From: Pseudomonadota bacterium
GTDB lineage: Bacteria; Pseudomonadota; Alphaproteobacteria; Rickettsiales; Midichloriaceae
DNA length: 9,969 nt
Direction: 5' to 3'
Assembly (NCBI GenBank): GCA_027621485.1
Contig: JAQCBG010000012.1
Span: 1 to 9,969 of the forward strand
Shown piece after piece: positions 1 through 5,646 of the stretch. Numbering within the stretch: the first letter of the stretch is position 1; every line of letters starts with the position of its first letter. The notes under the pieces are model-generated. The model did not search any database. It was not told where the DNA came from and worked only from the letters and a program-made list of their open reading frames with translations. Position numbers and translations under genes: made by a program.

Positions 1-281
1 TAACATTACTTTCTAGTAAAGATGCAAATGAGCTAAGTTATAATATGAAAGAGTATTTTAGTTCGATATTTTTTGTAACGTGCTTTGTATTATTTATATC
101 TTTATTTCTATATCATGGAATTTTAGGTATTAGAGTTATATTGGATGATTATGTGCAAAGCATTAAATATAAAATGATAGCGTTATTTGCGTTATACTTG
201 ATTGCTGCAATGCTGTTTATTGCATCTTTAATATCAACAATTCAATACTATGTTTTACTAAATGCCCATCCGATGTGTTGA
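1..281 (+). CDS. sdhD: Succinate dehydrogenase membrane anchor subunit SdhD, 3' part (cut by left edge)
   Basis: SdhD is one of the two membrane anchors of complex II; with SdhC it holds haem b and the ubiquinone site in the inner membrane. The frame is open from base 3 with no stop before the ATG at 45, so that ATG is probably an internal Met and the true start lies left of the window. Counting from the ATG, the diagnostic stretch is Leu22-Tyr23-His24-Gly25 followed by Asp34-Asp35-Tyr36. His24 and the Asp35-Tyr36 pair have the same spacing (+11, +12) as the haem-ligand His71 and quinone-site Asp82-Tyr83 of E. coli SdhD. Hydrophobic segments lie at about residues 5-23 and 43-70, matching the last two helices of a three-helix anchor. 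The gene sits 59 bp upstream of sdhA. Sequence identity is low, as is usual for SdhD, but motif plus context make the call good. Confidence 0.85.
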   Translation, partial: TLLSSKDANELSYNMKEYFSSIFFVTCFVLFISLFLYHGILGIRVILDDYVQSIKYKMIALFALYLIAAMLFIASLISTIQYYVLLNAHPMC

Positions 282-340
282 TGTTGATTTGAAGTAAATC
301 ATAAAGCGTATTTAAATAATCTTTCAATTCAACAAATCAA

Positions 341-2146
341 ATGAGTGCAAGCATTAAGCAGAAATATAGTATAATAAAGCATAAATACGATGTTCTTGTG
401 ATTGGAGGCGGTGGCGCAGGACTTAGAGCAACGCTTGGAATGGTGGAGAAGGGTTTTAAGACTGCCTGTATTTCTAAGCTTTTTCCAACAAGAAGTCATA
501 CAGTAGCAGCCCAAGGAGGAATTAGTGCTGCTCTTGGTAATATGGGCGCTGATGATTGGCGCTGGCATATGTATGATACTGTAAAAGGTTCTGATTGGCT
601 TGGTGATCAAGATGCAATCGAGTATATGTGTAGTAACGCAGCGGATGCTGTTATTGAGCTTGAGCATTATGGAGTTCCATTTTCTAGAAATAAAGAGGGT
701 AAGATATACCAACGTCCCTTTGGTGGAATGACAACAAAATTTGGTAAAGGTGGTGCTGCTCAAAGAACTTGCGCCGCGGCAGATAGAACGGGTCATGCAA
801 TATTGCATACTTTGTATCAGCAATGTCTAAGACTTTCTGCTGAATTTTTCATAGAGTACTTTGCGCTTGATCTTATTATGCAAAATGGCAAGTGTTGCGG
901 AGTTGTTGCATATTCTATGGAAAATGGGACATTGCATGAGTTTCGGGCAAATCTTGTTGTAATTGCAACTGGAGGATATGGCAAAGCATATTTTTCTGCA
1001 ACATCAGCGCACACATGTACTGGTGATGGAAATGCAATGGTGCTCCGCTCTGGATTTGCGCTGCAAGATATGGAGTTTGTGCAGTTCCATCCAACTGGAA
1101 TATATGGCGCTGGATGCCTTATTACAGAGGGCTCAAGAGGAGAGGGCGGTTATTTAATTAATGGAGAAGGAGAGAGGTTTATGGAGCGTTATGCTCCAAG
1201 CGCCAAAGATCTTGCATCTCGAGACGTTGTGAGTCGCGCAATGACTATTGAAATTAGAGAAGGTAGAGGGTGCGGACCTAAAAAAGATCATATATATCTA
1301 GTTCTCTCGCATCTAGATCCAAAAGTATTGCATGAAAGATTGCCTGGCATTTCAGAGACCGCAAAGATTTTTGCTGGTGTGGATGTTGAGTGCAGCCCAA
1401 TTCCAGTACTGCCAACTGTGCATTATAACATGGGGGGTATACCAACAAATTATCATGCAGAAGTTGTGCAAAAAAATGCCAATGGAGAGATGGAGGTTGT
1501 GCCTGGTCTTATGGCAATTGGTGAGGCCGCTTGTGTTTCTGTGCATGGCGCAAATAGACTTGGCTCTAATTCTTTGCTTGATTTAATAGTATTTGGAAGA
1601 GCTGCAGCGATAAGAGCTGCTCAGATATTAAAGCCAAATGAATCTCATGCTGAGATTTCTGAAGATGCTACATGGGATATAGTTTTCAATTTTGATGAAG
1701 TTCTAAATGCAAATGGCTCAATAAAAACATCAAAAATAAGATCTGATATGCAGCATACAATGCAAAACTATGCTGCTGTATTTAGAAATGAAGAGACTTT
1801 ATCTGCTGGATATAAAAAGATACTAGAAGTTTATGAAATGCTTTCAGATCTGAAGATTTCTGATAGAGGATTAATATGGAATAGTGATCTTATTGAGGCG
1901 CTTGAATTGAAAAATCTTTTACTGCAATCTATTGTTACGATAAAATCTGCTCTCAATAGAAAAGAAAGTAGAGGAGCTCATGCTAGAGAAGATTACAAAG
2001 ATAGAGATGATGAAAAATGGCTAAAGCATACGCTGACCAAATTTCACCCAGAAAACTCAGAAGTAAGTATAGATTATAGAGATGTTTCTATGAATACTAT
2101 GACGGATAGAGTTAGTGTTGTGCCATTACAAAAGCGAGTATATTAA
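341..2146 (+). CDS. sdhA: Succinate dehydrogenase flavoprotein subunit SdhA
   Basis: Catalytic subunit of complex II: oxidises succinate to fumarate on covalently bound FAD and passes electrons to the SdhB iron-sulfur protein. At 601 residues it is full length. The FAD-binding Rossmann motif Gly-Gly-Gly-Gly-Ala-Gly is at residues 22-27. His53, in [10 protein letters not shown], is the expected covalent FAD attachment site. Substrate-site residues are all present by alignment with the E. coli enzyme: His250 (His-Pro-Thr-Gly), Arg294 (the proton-shuttle arginine, in Ser-Arg-Asp-Val-Val), His361 and Arg406 (Ala-Asn-Arg-Leu-Gly-Ser-Asn). The C-terminal [10 protein letters not shown] motif (543-552) is intact. 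No clear Shine-Dalgarno precedes the ATG, which is common in this window. sdhD is directly upstream; sdhB is not downstream. I recall sdhB also being separate in Rickettsia. Confidence 0.97.
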   Translation: MSASIKQKYSIIKHKYDVLVIGGGGAGLRATLGMVEKGFKTACISKLFPTRSHTVAAQGGISAALGNMGADDWRWHMYDTVKGSDWLGDQDAIEYMCSNAADAVIELEHYGVPFSRNKEGKIYQRPFGGMTTKFGKGGAAQRTCAAADRTGHAILHTLYQQCLRLSAEFFIEYFALDLIMQNGKCCGVVAYSMENGTLHEFRANLVVIATGGYGKAYFSATSAHTCTGDGNAMVLRSGFALQDMEFVQFHPTGIYGAGCLITEGSRGEGGYLINGEGERFMERYAPSAKDLASRDVVSRAMTIEIREGRGCGPKKDHIYLVLSHLDPKVLHERLPGISETAKIFAGVDVECSPIPVLPTVHYNMGGIPTNYHAEVVQKNANGEMEVVPGLMAIGEAACVSVHGANRLGSNSLLDLIVFGRAAAIRAAQILKPNESHAEISEDATWDIVFNFDEVLNANGSIKTSKIRSDMQHTMQNYAAVFRNEETLSAGYKKILEVYEMLSDLKISDRGLIWNSDLIEALELKNLLLQSIVTIKSALNRKESRGAHAREDYKDRDDEKWLKHTLTKFHPENSEVSIDYRDVSMNTMTDRVSVVPLQKRVY

Positions 2147-2213
2147 TAAGTGAAAATTTATAAATTATAATGTATTTTTGCTGTTTAATGATGTGCCTCA
2201 ATATATATCCGAG

Positions 2214-2232
2214 ATAAAAAATACTTTTTTAT
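2214..2232. repeat. Perfect A/T-only inverted repeat in the sdhA-tRNA spacer
   Basis: The arms ATAAAAAA (2214-2221) and TTTTTTAT (2225-2232) are exact reverse complements around a 3-base loop, TAC. On either strand the transcript would form an A-U hairpin ending in a U-run, so it could act as a weak terminator for the sdh operon. It lacks the G/C stem expected of an efficient intrinsic terminator, and A/T-rich spacers produce such dyads by chance. The rest of the 189-base spacer (2147-2335) shows no coding potential I can support. Confidence 0.3.
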
Positions 2233-2284
2233 ACGCTTAATAATCAATTCGTCTATTGCTTTATTATTCTATATTTGGTACTAA

Positions 2285-2312
2285 TTCATGTTGTTGATGC
2301 GTTTATTATAAA
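2285..2312 (+). promoter_or_regulatory. Candidate sigma70-type promoter for the tRNA pair
   Basis: A TTCATG element at 2285-2290 and a TATAAA element at 2307-2312 are 16 bp apart. Transcription would begin about 17 bases upstream of tRNA-Gly, a sensible 5' leader. The -35 is poor. An alternative pairing, TTGATG (2294-2299) with TAGAGT (2318-2323), overlaps it. In DNA this A/T-rich such matches are cheap, so only the existence of some promoter before the tRNA pair is likely. Confidence 0.3.
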
Positions 2313-2335
2313 TTGAGTAGAGTATTATCTCTATT

Positions 2336-2410
2336 GCGGGTATAGCTCAGTGGTAGAGCACAACCTTGCCAAGGTTGGGGTCGAGGGTTCGAATCCCTTT
2401 GCCCGCTCCA
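2336..2410 (+). tRNA. tRNA-Gly (anticodon GCC)
   Basis: A complete cloverleaf can be folded by hand. The acceptor arms are GCGGGTA (2336-2342) and TGCCCGC (2400-2406), with one T-G pair. The anticodon stem CAACC/GGTTG encloses the loop TTGCCAA, giving anticodon GCC at 2368-2370. The T arm GAGGG-TTCGAAT-CCCTT carries the standard TTCGA loop. The discriminator is T2407, followed by genomically encoded CCA (2408-2410). It decodes GGC and GGT glycine codons and lies 19 bp before tRNA-Ala, so the two are probably one transcript. Confidence 0.97.
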
Positions 2411-2429
2411 TCTCATTTTATTTGTTTTT

Positions 2430-2505
2430 GGGGGCATAGCTCAGTTGGTAGAGCATCTGCTTTGCAAGCAGAGGGTCATCGGTTCGAATCCGTTTGCCTC
2501 CACCA
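2430..2505 (+). tRNA. tRNA-Ala (anticodon TGC)
   Basis: The acceptor arms GGGGGCA (2430-2436) and TGCCTCC (2495-2501) pair with a G3-U70 wobble, the main identity element for alanyl-tRNA synthetase. The anticodon stem TCTGC/GCAGA surrounds the loop TTTGCAA, with anticodon TGC at 2463-2465. The T arm has the TTCGAAT loop and one T-T mismatch in its stem, which I recall in other bacterial tRNA-Ala(TGC) genes. Discriminator A2502 and encoded CCA (2503-2505) follow. Many bacteria keep this tRNA in the rRNA spacer; here it is free-standing, as expected where 16S and 23S genes are unlinked, as in Rickettsiales. Confidence 0.97.
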
Positions 2506-2535
2506 TAGTTACCAAAAAAATTTCAAAGAATTTAA

Positions 2536-3246
2536 ATGCCTAGATTTAGATTGCTATGCTTTTATGTATTTCTTGCGTTTTGGACAGTTATTCTTAGTAT
2601 TTTATATGCACCTTTAATTCTTTCTTTTAATCAGAAAATTATATCAGGCATGCCATATATATGGTCTATTGTCTCTATGTTTGTTCTCAAGCACATTTTT
2701 CAGATAGATGCTAGGGTTCATGGTTATGACAAAAGTGTAATAAAGAAACCATGTATTTTTGCATGCAAGCATCAATCTATATGGGAGACTATTTTTTTAA
2801 TGAAATTCTTTAAGGGTCCTGTCTTTCTAGTAAAGAAAGAATTACTCTATATCCCATTTTATGGATGGTATATATGGATGTCTGGTATGATACCGGTAAA
2901 TAGGGAGAAAGGATCGACCGCTCTTAGAAGTTCTATGAAAAAAATTGATAAAGCATTAAAAAATAGACGTAATATTGTTATATTTCCAGAAGGAACAAGG
3001 GTTATCTATGGCGTAAAAGATGCTAAGTTGGAAGTTGGTATTTTTGCTTTTTATAAGTATTTTAAAGATACAGAGATTATTCCAATATATCTAGATTCTG
3101 GAAAATGCATCAATAAAGACGGAATAAGTAGAAAAGCTTTTATTGATGTGCATTTTAAAAGGCCAATTAGAGCGGGTCTTGATAAAGAAGATTTTTTATC
3201 TTCATTACATCATGATATAAATACTCCATTGATACCAAAAATCTAA
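2536..3246 (+). CDS. plsC: 1-acyl-sn-glycerol-3-phosphate acyltransferase (PlsC family)
   Basis: Transfers an acyl chain to the sn-2 position of lysophosphatidic acid, making phosphatidic acid, the precursor of membrane phospholipids, at the inner membrane face. The 236 residues carry the PlsC/LPLAT blocks in order: block I is His79-Gln-Ser-Ile-Trp-Glu84, an H-x4-E form in place of the more familiar H-x4-D, which I recall as common in alphaproteobacterial PlsC; block II is Ile-Pro-Val-Asn-Arg-Glu (119-124); block III is Phe-Pro-Glu-Gly-Thr-Arg (150-155); block IV is Ile-Ile-Pro-Ile-Tyr-Leu-Asp-Ser-Gly (181-189). Residues 6-30 form one hydrophobic N-terminal membrane segment. The ATG is 30 bp after tRNA-Ala with no terminator between, so read-through from the tRNAs is possible. 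No strong ribosome binding site is visible. Confidence 0.92.
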   Translation: MPRFRLLCFYVFLAFWTVILSILYAPLILSFNQKIISGMPYIWSIVSMFVLKHIFQIDARVHGYDKSVIKKPCIFACKHQSIWETIFLMKFFKGPVFLVKKELLYIPFYGWYIWMSGMIPVNREKGSTALRSSMKKIDKALKNRRNIVIFPEGTRVIYGVKDAKLEVGIFAFYKYFKDTEIIPIYLDSGKCINKDGISRKAFIDVHFKRPIRAGLDKEDFLSSLHHDINTPLIPKI

Positions 3247-3358
3247 AGAAGAGATATAAATTACATAGCGATTGTATATTTTACTAAATAAATTGGTCTC
3301 ATTAGTTGTACCGCGGAATGGTTTTGATGTAAGGTTTATTTTATTTAGATTTTTAAAT

Positions 3359-3835
3359 ATGAGTAGTAAGATATTAAATATAGGAGATAAAGCGCCGCAT
3401 TTTATTGCGCAGTCTCACAAAGGAGAGATTGATTTAAATGATTATCAAAATAAATCTTTGATTTTGTATTTTTATCCAAAGGATTTAACGCCAGGGTGCA
3501 CGCTACAAGCAAGAGATTTTCAGTATTTAACGCCTGAATTTCAGAGGCTAAATGTGAGTATTATAGGCGTTTCAAGAGATAGCATTGAGCTGCATAATAA
3601 ATTTTGCGAGAAAGAAAAGATACAATACCCTCTTATTTCGGATAAAGATGAGAAATTATCTAATTTATATGGAGTTTTGCGAGAAAAAACTACTTTTGGA
3701 AAAAAATACATAGGCATTGTGCGTACAACTTTTATTATAAGAGATGGTATTATAAATGATATCTATGAAAACGTTAAAGTAAGTGGGCATGCATCTTTAG
3801 TACTTGAAAAACTAAAGGCCCATATGGTCTTTTAA
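3359..3835 (+). CDS. bcp: Thiol peroxidase, Bcp/PrxQ-type peroxiredoxin
   Basis: Reduces hydrogen peroxide and organic hydroperoxides in the cytoplasm using thioredoxin-like donors. The 158-residue protein has the family layout: Gly9-Asp-Lys-Ala-Pro13 near the N-terminus, then Tyr39-Pro40-Lys41-Asp42-Leu-Thr44-Pro45-Gly46-Cys47, where Cys47 is the peroxidatic cysteine with the adjacent catalytic Thr44, and Arg123 in Arg-Thr-Thr-Phe-Ile-Ile. The resolving cysteine found five residues after the peroxidatic one in E. coli Bcp is Arg52 here; Cys83 is the only other cysteine. The ATG at 3359 is chosen because the protein then begins just before the conserved domain. The frame can be extended back to a TTG at 3272, but that extension has no family resemblance. 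It lies 112 bp after plsC and may have its own promoter. Confidence 0.93.
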   Translation: MSSKILNIGDKAPHFIAQSHKGEIDLNDYQNKSLILYFYPKDLTPGCTLQARDFQYLTPEFQRLNVSIIGVSRDSIELHNKFCEKEKIQYPLISDKDEKLSNLYGVLREKTTFGKKYIGIVRTTFIIRDGIINDIYENVKVSGHASLVLEKLKAHMVF

Positions 3836-3856
3836 ATTGATTTATTGCTTGCGCAC

Positions 3857-3876
3857 GCTTAGATGATGTGCTAGGC
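3857..3876 (+). other. Short hairpin in the rpsF leader
   Basis: GCTTAG (3857-3862) and CTAGGC (3871-3876) can pair over 6 bp, with one G-T, around an 8-base loop. It stands between the bcp stop and the rpsF start. It could be part of an autoregulatory leader, since bacterial rpsF-rpsR mRNAs can bind the S6:S18 complex, but I do not see the CCG-containing bulge of that known motif. It could equally be a weak bcp terminator. Overlapping it is a TTGCGC (3849-3854)-17 bp-TAGGCT (3872-3877) promoter-like pair, also weak. Confidence 0.2.
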
Positions 3877-3920
3877 TTCTTTGCCTTATATTTAATTTAA
3901 GTTTTTCACAATAAAAGAGA

Positions 3921-4268
3921 ATGGCACTATACGAATGCACTCTTGTTATGCGTCAAGATATGTCTTTGCATGATACGCAAAAGTATGCAGAGGGGCTTTT
4001 TGGTGCCCTGAAATCTTATGAATGTAAAATTATAGGTTATAAGTATTGGGGTATTAAGCCTCTTGCTCATATTGTAAGAAAAAACAAAAAAGGTCACTAT
4101 GTTTACTTTGGCTTAGATGGATCGCCAGATGCGGTGAAAGAACTAAAAAGAAAATGTAGAATTAGTGAGATGATATTGCGCAGTATGATACTTAAAACAA
4201 ATAAAATCTCAGAATTAGTGTTTAACGAAGAGGAATCTGATAACAAAGAGGGGCAAGATGACAAATAA
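3921..4268 (+). CDS. rpsF: 30S ribosomal protein S6
   Basis: S6 sits on the platform of the small ribosomal subunit as a heterodimer with S18. The protein opens with Met-Ala-Leu-Tyr-Glu-Cys-Thr-Leu-Val, the usual beta-1 strand, and has the family core Ile45-Lys-Pro-Leu-Ala-His-Ile-Val52 followed by Lys-Lys-Gly-His-Tyr-Val-Tyr-Phe. The acidic, low-complexity C-terminal tail (about 103-115, Glu-Glu-Glu-Ser-Asp onwards) is typical. Its 115 residues are on the short side of the family range. AGAGA immediately before the ATG is a weak ribosome binding site. Its 3' end overlaps rpsR by 11 bp, implying translational coupling, and it heads an rpsF-rpsR-rplI-rpoZ-ccmD run. Confidence 0.96.
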   Translation: MALYECTLVMRQDMSLHDTQKYAEGLFGALKSYECKIIGYKYWGIKPLAHIVRKNKKGHYVYFGLDGSPDAVKELKRKCRISEMILRSMILKTNKISELVFNEEESDNKEGQDDK

Positions 4269-4536
4269 ATCAAAAGTAGATAACTCATCAGATAAGAGTT
4301 CTCTCATATCTAATGCGGTTCTTTTTAATAAAATATCGAATATTAATAAAGTTCAAAAGCCCCCTTTAGATAAGGAGGTGGATTATAAGGATGTAGATGC
4401 ACTCTCTGTGTTTGTTTCTGAGAGAGGAAGAATATTACCAAGAAGAATCACTGGTGTCTCTGCAAAGATGCAGAGGAGAATTGCGAAAGCAATAAAGAGA
4501 GCTAGAATGCTTCTACTTATGCCATTTACTAAATAA
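4258..4536 (+). CDS. rpsR: 30S ribosomal protein S18, with divergent N-terminus
   Basis: Partner of S6 on the 30S platform. The C-terminal half is clearly S18: Val41-Asp-Tyr-Lys-Asp, Phe52-Val-Ser-Glu-Arg-Gly-Arg-Ile-Leu-Pro61, Arg63-Ile-Thr-Gly-Val-Ser-Ala-Lys70 and the basic helix Ala-Ile-Lys-Arg-Ala-Arg (78-83), ending Met-Pro-Phe. The N-terminal 40 residues are unusual: the basic Arg-Arg-Arg-Lys-x-Cys-Pro tract normally placed before the Asp-Tyr-Lys motif is replaced by an Asn/Ser/Lys-rich stretch with no cysteine. No other frame restores it. The ATG at 4258 is inside the rpsF stop region with GAGG upstream at 4247-4250, a good coupled start. A very strong Shine-Dalgarno-like string lies within codons 38-41. 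Confidence 0.93.
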   Translation: MTNKSKVDNSSDKSSLISNAVLFNKISNINKVQKPPLDKEVDYKDVDALSVFVSERGRILPRRITGVSAKMQRRIAKAIKRARMLLLMPFTK

Positions 4537-4553
4537 GTAATTTAAGAAAAATT

Positions 4554-5003
4554 ATGCAAGTAATACTTCTAAAAGGAATTAATGGCTTTGGCAATGCTGG
4601 TGATGCAGTGGATGTGAAGCCTGGTTTTGCTCGTAATTATTTAATTCCAAAAAAAATTGCCCTTAGGGCAACAAAGCATAACATGCAAATTGTTGAAGAG
4701 AAGAGAAGTCTTATAGAGGAAGAGAATTTAAAACACATAAATAAAGCTCAAGAGATATCAAGTCAGCTTTCAAGTGCTCAGATTACTTTGCGTAGAAAGG
4801 CAAGTGAAGATGGCAAGCTTTATGGATCTGTCACTGCAAAAGATATAGTCAATCAAATAGATTTAGAGCATAAGTTGAAAATCAACACTTCTTGCATATC
4901 TATAGAAGAGAAGATAAGGACTATAGGAGATCACTACATAGTACTTTCACTGCACAAGGATGTAAGTTTGAATTTTTTAATAAGAGTAATAAGTGAAAAG
5001 TAA
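4554..5003 (+). CDS. rplI: 50S ribosomal protein L9
   Basis: L9 binds 23S rRNA near the L1 stalk and helps keep reading frame. The 149 residues equal the E. coli length. The N-terminal domain is intact: Met-Gln-Val-Ile-Leu-Leu, Gly12-x-x-Gly15-Asp17-x-Val-x-Val-Lys-Pro-Gly24-Phe-Ala-Arg-Asn-Tyr-Leu-Ile-Pro32. A long charged connecting helix follows at about 41-75, then the C-terminal domain with Asp86-Gly-Lys-Leu-Tyr-Gly-Ser-Val-Thr94. It starts 17 bp after rpsR and its TAA stop shares one base with the rpoZ ATG (TAATG), so rpoZ is probably translated by ribosomes finishing rplI. The ATG has only a weak AAGAAA ribosome binding site. Confidence 0.97.
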   Translation: MQVILLKGINGFGNAGDAVDVKPGFARNYLIPKKIALRATKHNMQIVEEKRSLIEEENLKHINKAQEISSQLSSAQITLRRKASEDGKLYGSVTAKDIVNQIDLEHKLKINTSCISIEEKIRTIGDHYIVLSLHKDVSLNFLIRVISEK

Positions 5004-5314
5004 TGTCCAGATTTACAGCTGAAGATTGTTTTGGTGGGGATTTTCTAGTTACAGATAGATTTAAGTTGGTTGTGCTTGCTGCACAACGAGCAAAGATACT
5101 TGCAAGAGGTCATAAATCAACAATTGAAGAAGAAAAAGAAGGGGTTAAGATAAAAAGTAAACCATCTGTAGTAGCGCTTCAAGAAATAGCAGCAGGTCAT
5201 CTTAGTAAAGCTGTCTTAGAAGAGATTGCAATTAATTCTTTTGCTTTGCAAAATCCATTTAAGAAAGATAATCATCAGAAATCTGAATCCACAGAAAATG
5301 ACGCCGCATTATAA
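5003..5314 (+). CDS. rpoZ: RNA polymerase omega subunit
   Basis: Omega clamps the beta' C-terminus and helps RNA polymerase assembly. Family features are the start Met-Ser-Arg-Phe-Thr-Ala-Glu-Asp-Cys, Asp18-Arg-Phe-Lys-Leu-Val-Val-Leu-Ala-Ala-Gln-Arg-Ala30 with Ala34-Arg-Gly36, and Lys53-Pro-Ser-Val-Val-Ala-Leu-Gln-Glu-Ile-Ala63, the helix that packs on beta'. Residues 41-52 form a charged linker. The polar Ser/Glu/Asn tail after about residue 84 is unlikely to be structured. Its ATG overlaps the rplI stop by one base, so it is part of the ribosomal operon. I am more used to seeing alphaproteobacterial rpoZ near relA/spoT-type genes; the tie to rplI is a local arrangement. Confidence 0.94.
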   Translation: MSRFTAEDCFGGDFLVTDRFKLVVLAAQRAKILARGHKSTIEEEKEGVKIKSKPSVVALQEIAAGHLSKAVLEEIAINSFALQNPFKKDNHQKSESTENDAAL

Positions 5315-5338
5315 TCTATAGAGTGATATTATATTGAG

Positions 5339-5470
5339 GTGGAAGTTTTTCAATATATAGTTGCTGCATATTCAGTCTTTGCAATATCTTTCTTAGCAAT
5401 TTCTATTCATGCTTTATATAGTCTTTACAAAACTAAAAAGATACTCTCTAAAATCAATAAAAAACGCTAA
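5339..5470 (+). CDS. ccmD: Probable haem exporter protein CcmD (43 residues, GTG start)
   Basis: CcmD is a tiny single-pass membrane protein that helps release haem-loaded CcmE from the CcmABC transporter during cytochrome c maturation. The frame reads Val-Glu-Val-Phe-Gln-Tyr-Ile-Val-Ala-Ala-Tyr-Ser-Val-Phe, then a hydrophobic helix to about residue 28 and a very basic tail ending Asn-Lys-Lys-Arg. This is the CcmD pattern: aromatic/Tyr-x-Val-Ala-Ala-Tyr at the membrane entry, one helix, then a Lys/Arg-rich cytoplasmic tail. Start choice: GTG at 5339 is the only normal start codon in frame after the stop at 5324; ATT at 5333 is a rarer option. It begins 24 bp after rpoZ on the same strand, so it is likely the last gene of that operon. 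No ccmABC or ccmE is nearby. It is short and was judged by eye, so moderate confidence. Confidence 0.72.
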   Translation: MEVFQYIVAAYSVFAISFLAISIHALYSLYKTKKILSKINKKR

Positions 5471-5576
5471 TACGATATAATATCTTTATAATAACATTTT
5501 TATACATCTCTAGCTTGTATTAAGGAGTAGCTAAAGTTTCAAAGATTAAGTAATCTACAAAAAAAATGATTATTAA

Positions 5577-5606
5577 TTGCATATTACATCTTTAAAGTAG
5601 TATATA
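5577..5606 (+). promoter_or_regulatory. Candidate promoter before the GNAT-nuoD-nuoE-bolA cluster
   Basis: TTGCAT (5577-5582) and TATATA (5601-5606) are 18 bp apart in the 176-bp spacer after ccmD (5471-5646), the only sizeable gap before the cluster. A start about seven bases after the -10 would leave a leader of roughly 30 bases. The elements are imperfect and the spacer is nearly all A/T, so this is one of several possible placements. Confidence 0.3.
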
Positions 5607-5643
5607 TCTTTATCAGGTAGTTTATTGATTATTTTGATAAAGA
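5607..5643. repeat. 9-bp perfect inverted repeat just upstream of the GNAT gene
   Basis: TCTTTATCA (5607-5615) and TGATAAAGA (5635-5643) are exact reverse complements separated by 19 bases. The right arm overlaps the AGAGG in front of the ATG at 5647. In RNA it could form a stem-loop covering that ribosome binding site; in DNA the arm centres are 28 bp apart, which could be an operator. If transcription starts near 5613 the left arm would be only partly transcribed, favouring a DNA role. Function is inference. Confidence 0.4.
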
Positions 5644-5646
5644 GGT

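Noticed and set aside
329..823. A 164-codon - strand frame opposite the start of sdhA
   Set aside because: It is wholly antisense to the conserved FAD domain of sdhA, is rich in Cys/Ser/His as antisense frames often are, and shows no domain.
2366..2617. An 83-codon + strand frame running through both tRNA genes
   Set aside because: Its first half is simply translation of tRNA-Gly and tRNA-Ala (the well-known spurious tRNA peptide type) and its second half is plsC in the wrong frame.
3272..3358. 29-residue N-terminal extension of the peroxiredoxin from a TTG
   Set aside because: The extension has no family counterpart, the ATG at 3359 gives the normal length, and no ribosome binding site supports the TTG.
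5543..5556. Dyad AGATTA-AG-TAATCT in the spacer, as a terminator of the rpsF operon
   Set aside because: The loop would be too small without opening the stem, the stem is A/T-only, and it is followed by A's and not T's on the + strand.
5566..5595. Nine-codon frame after ATG 5566 as a leader peptide
   Set aside because: TAAGGAG at 5521-5527 is far too distant to serve it and the codons show no attenuation pattern.
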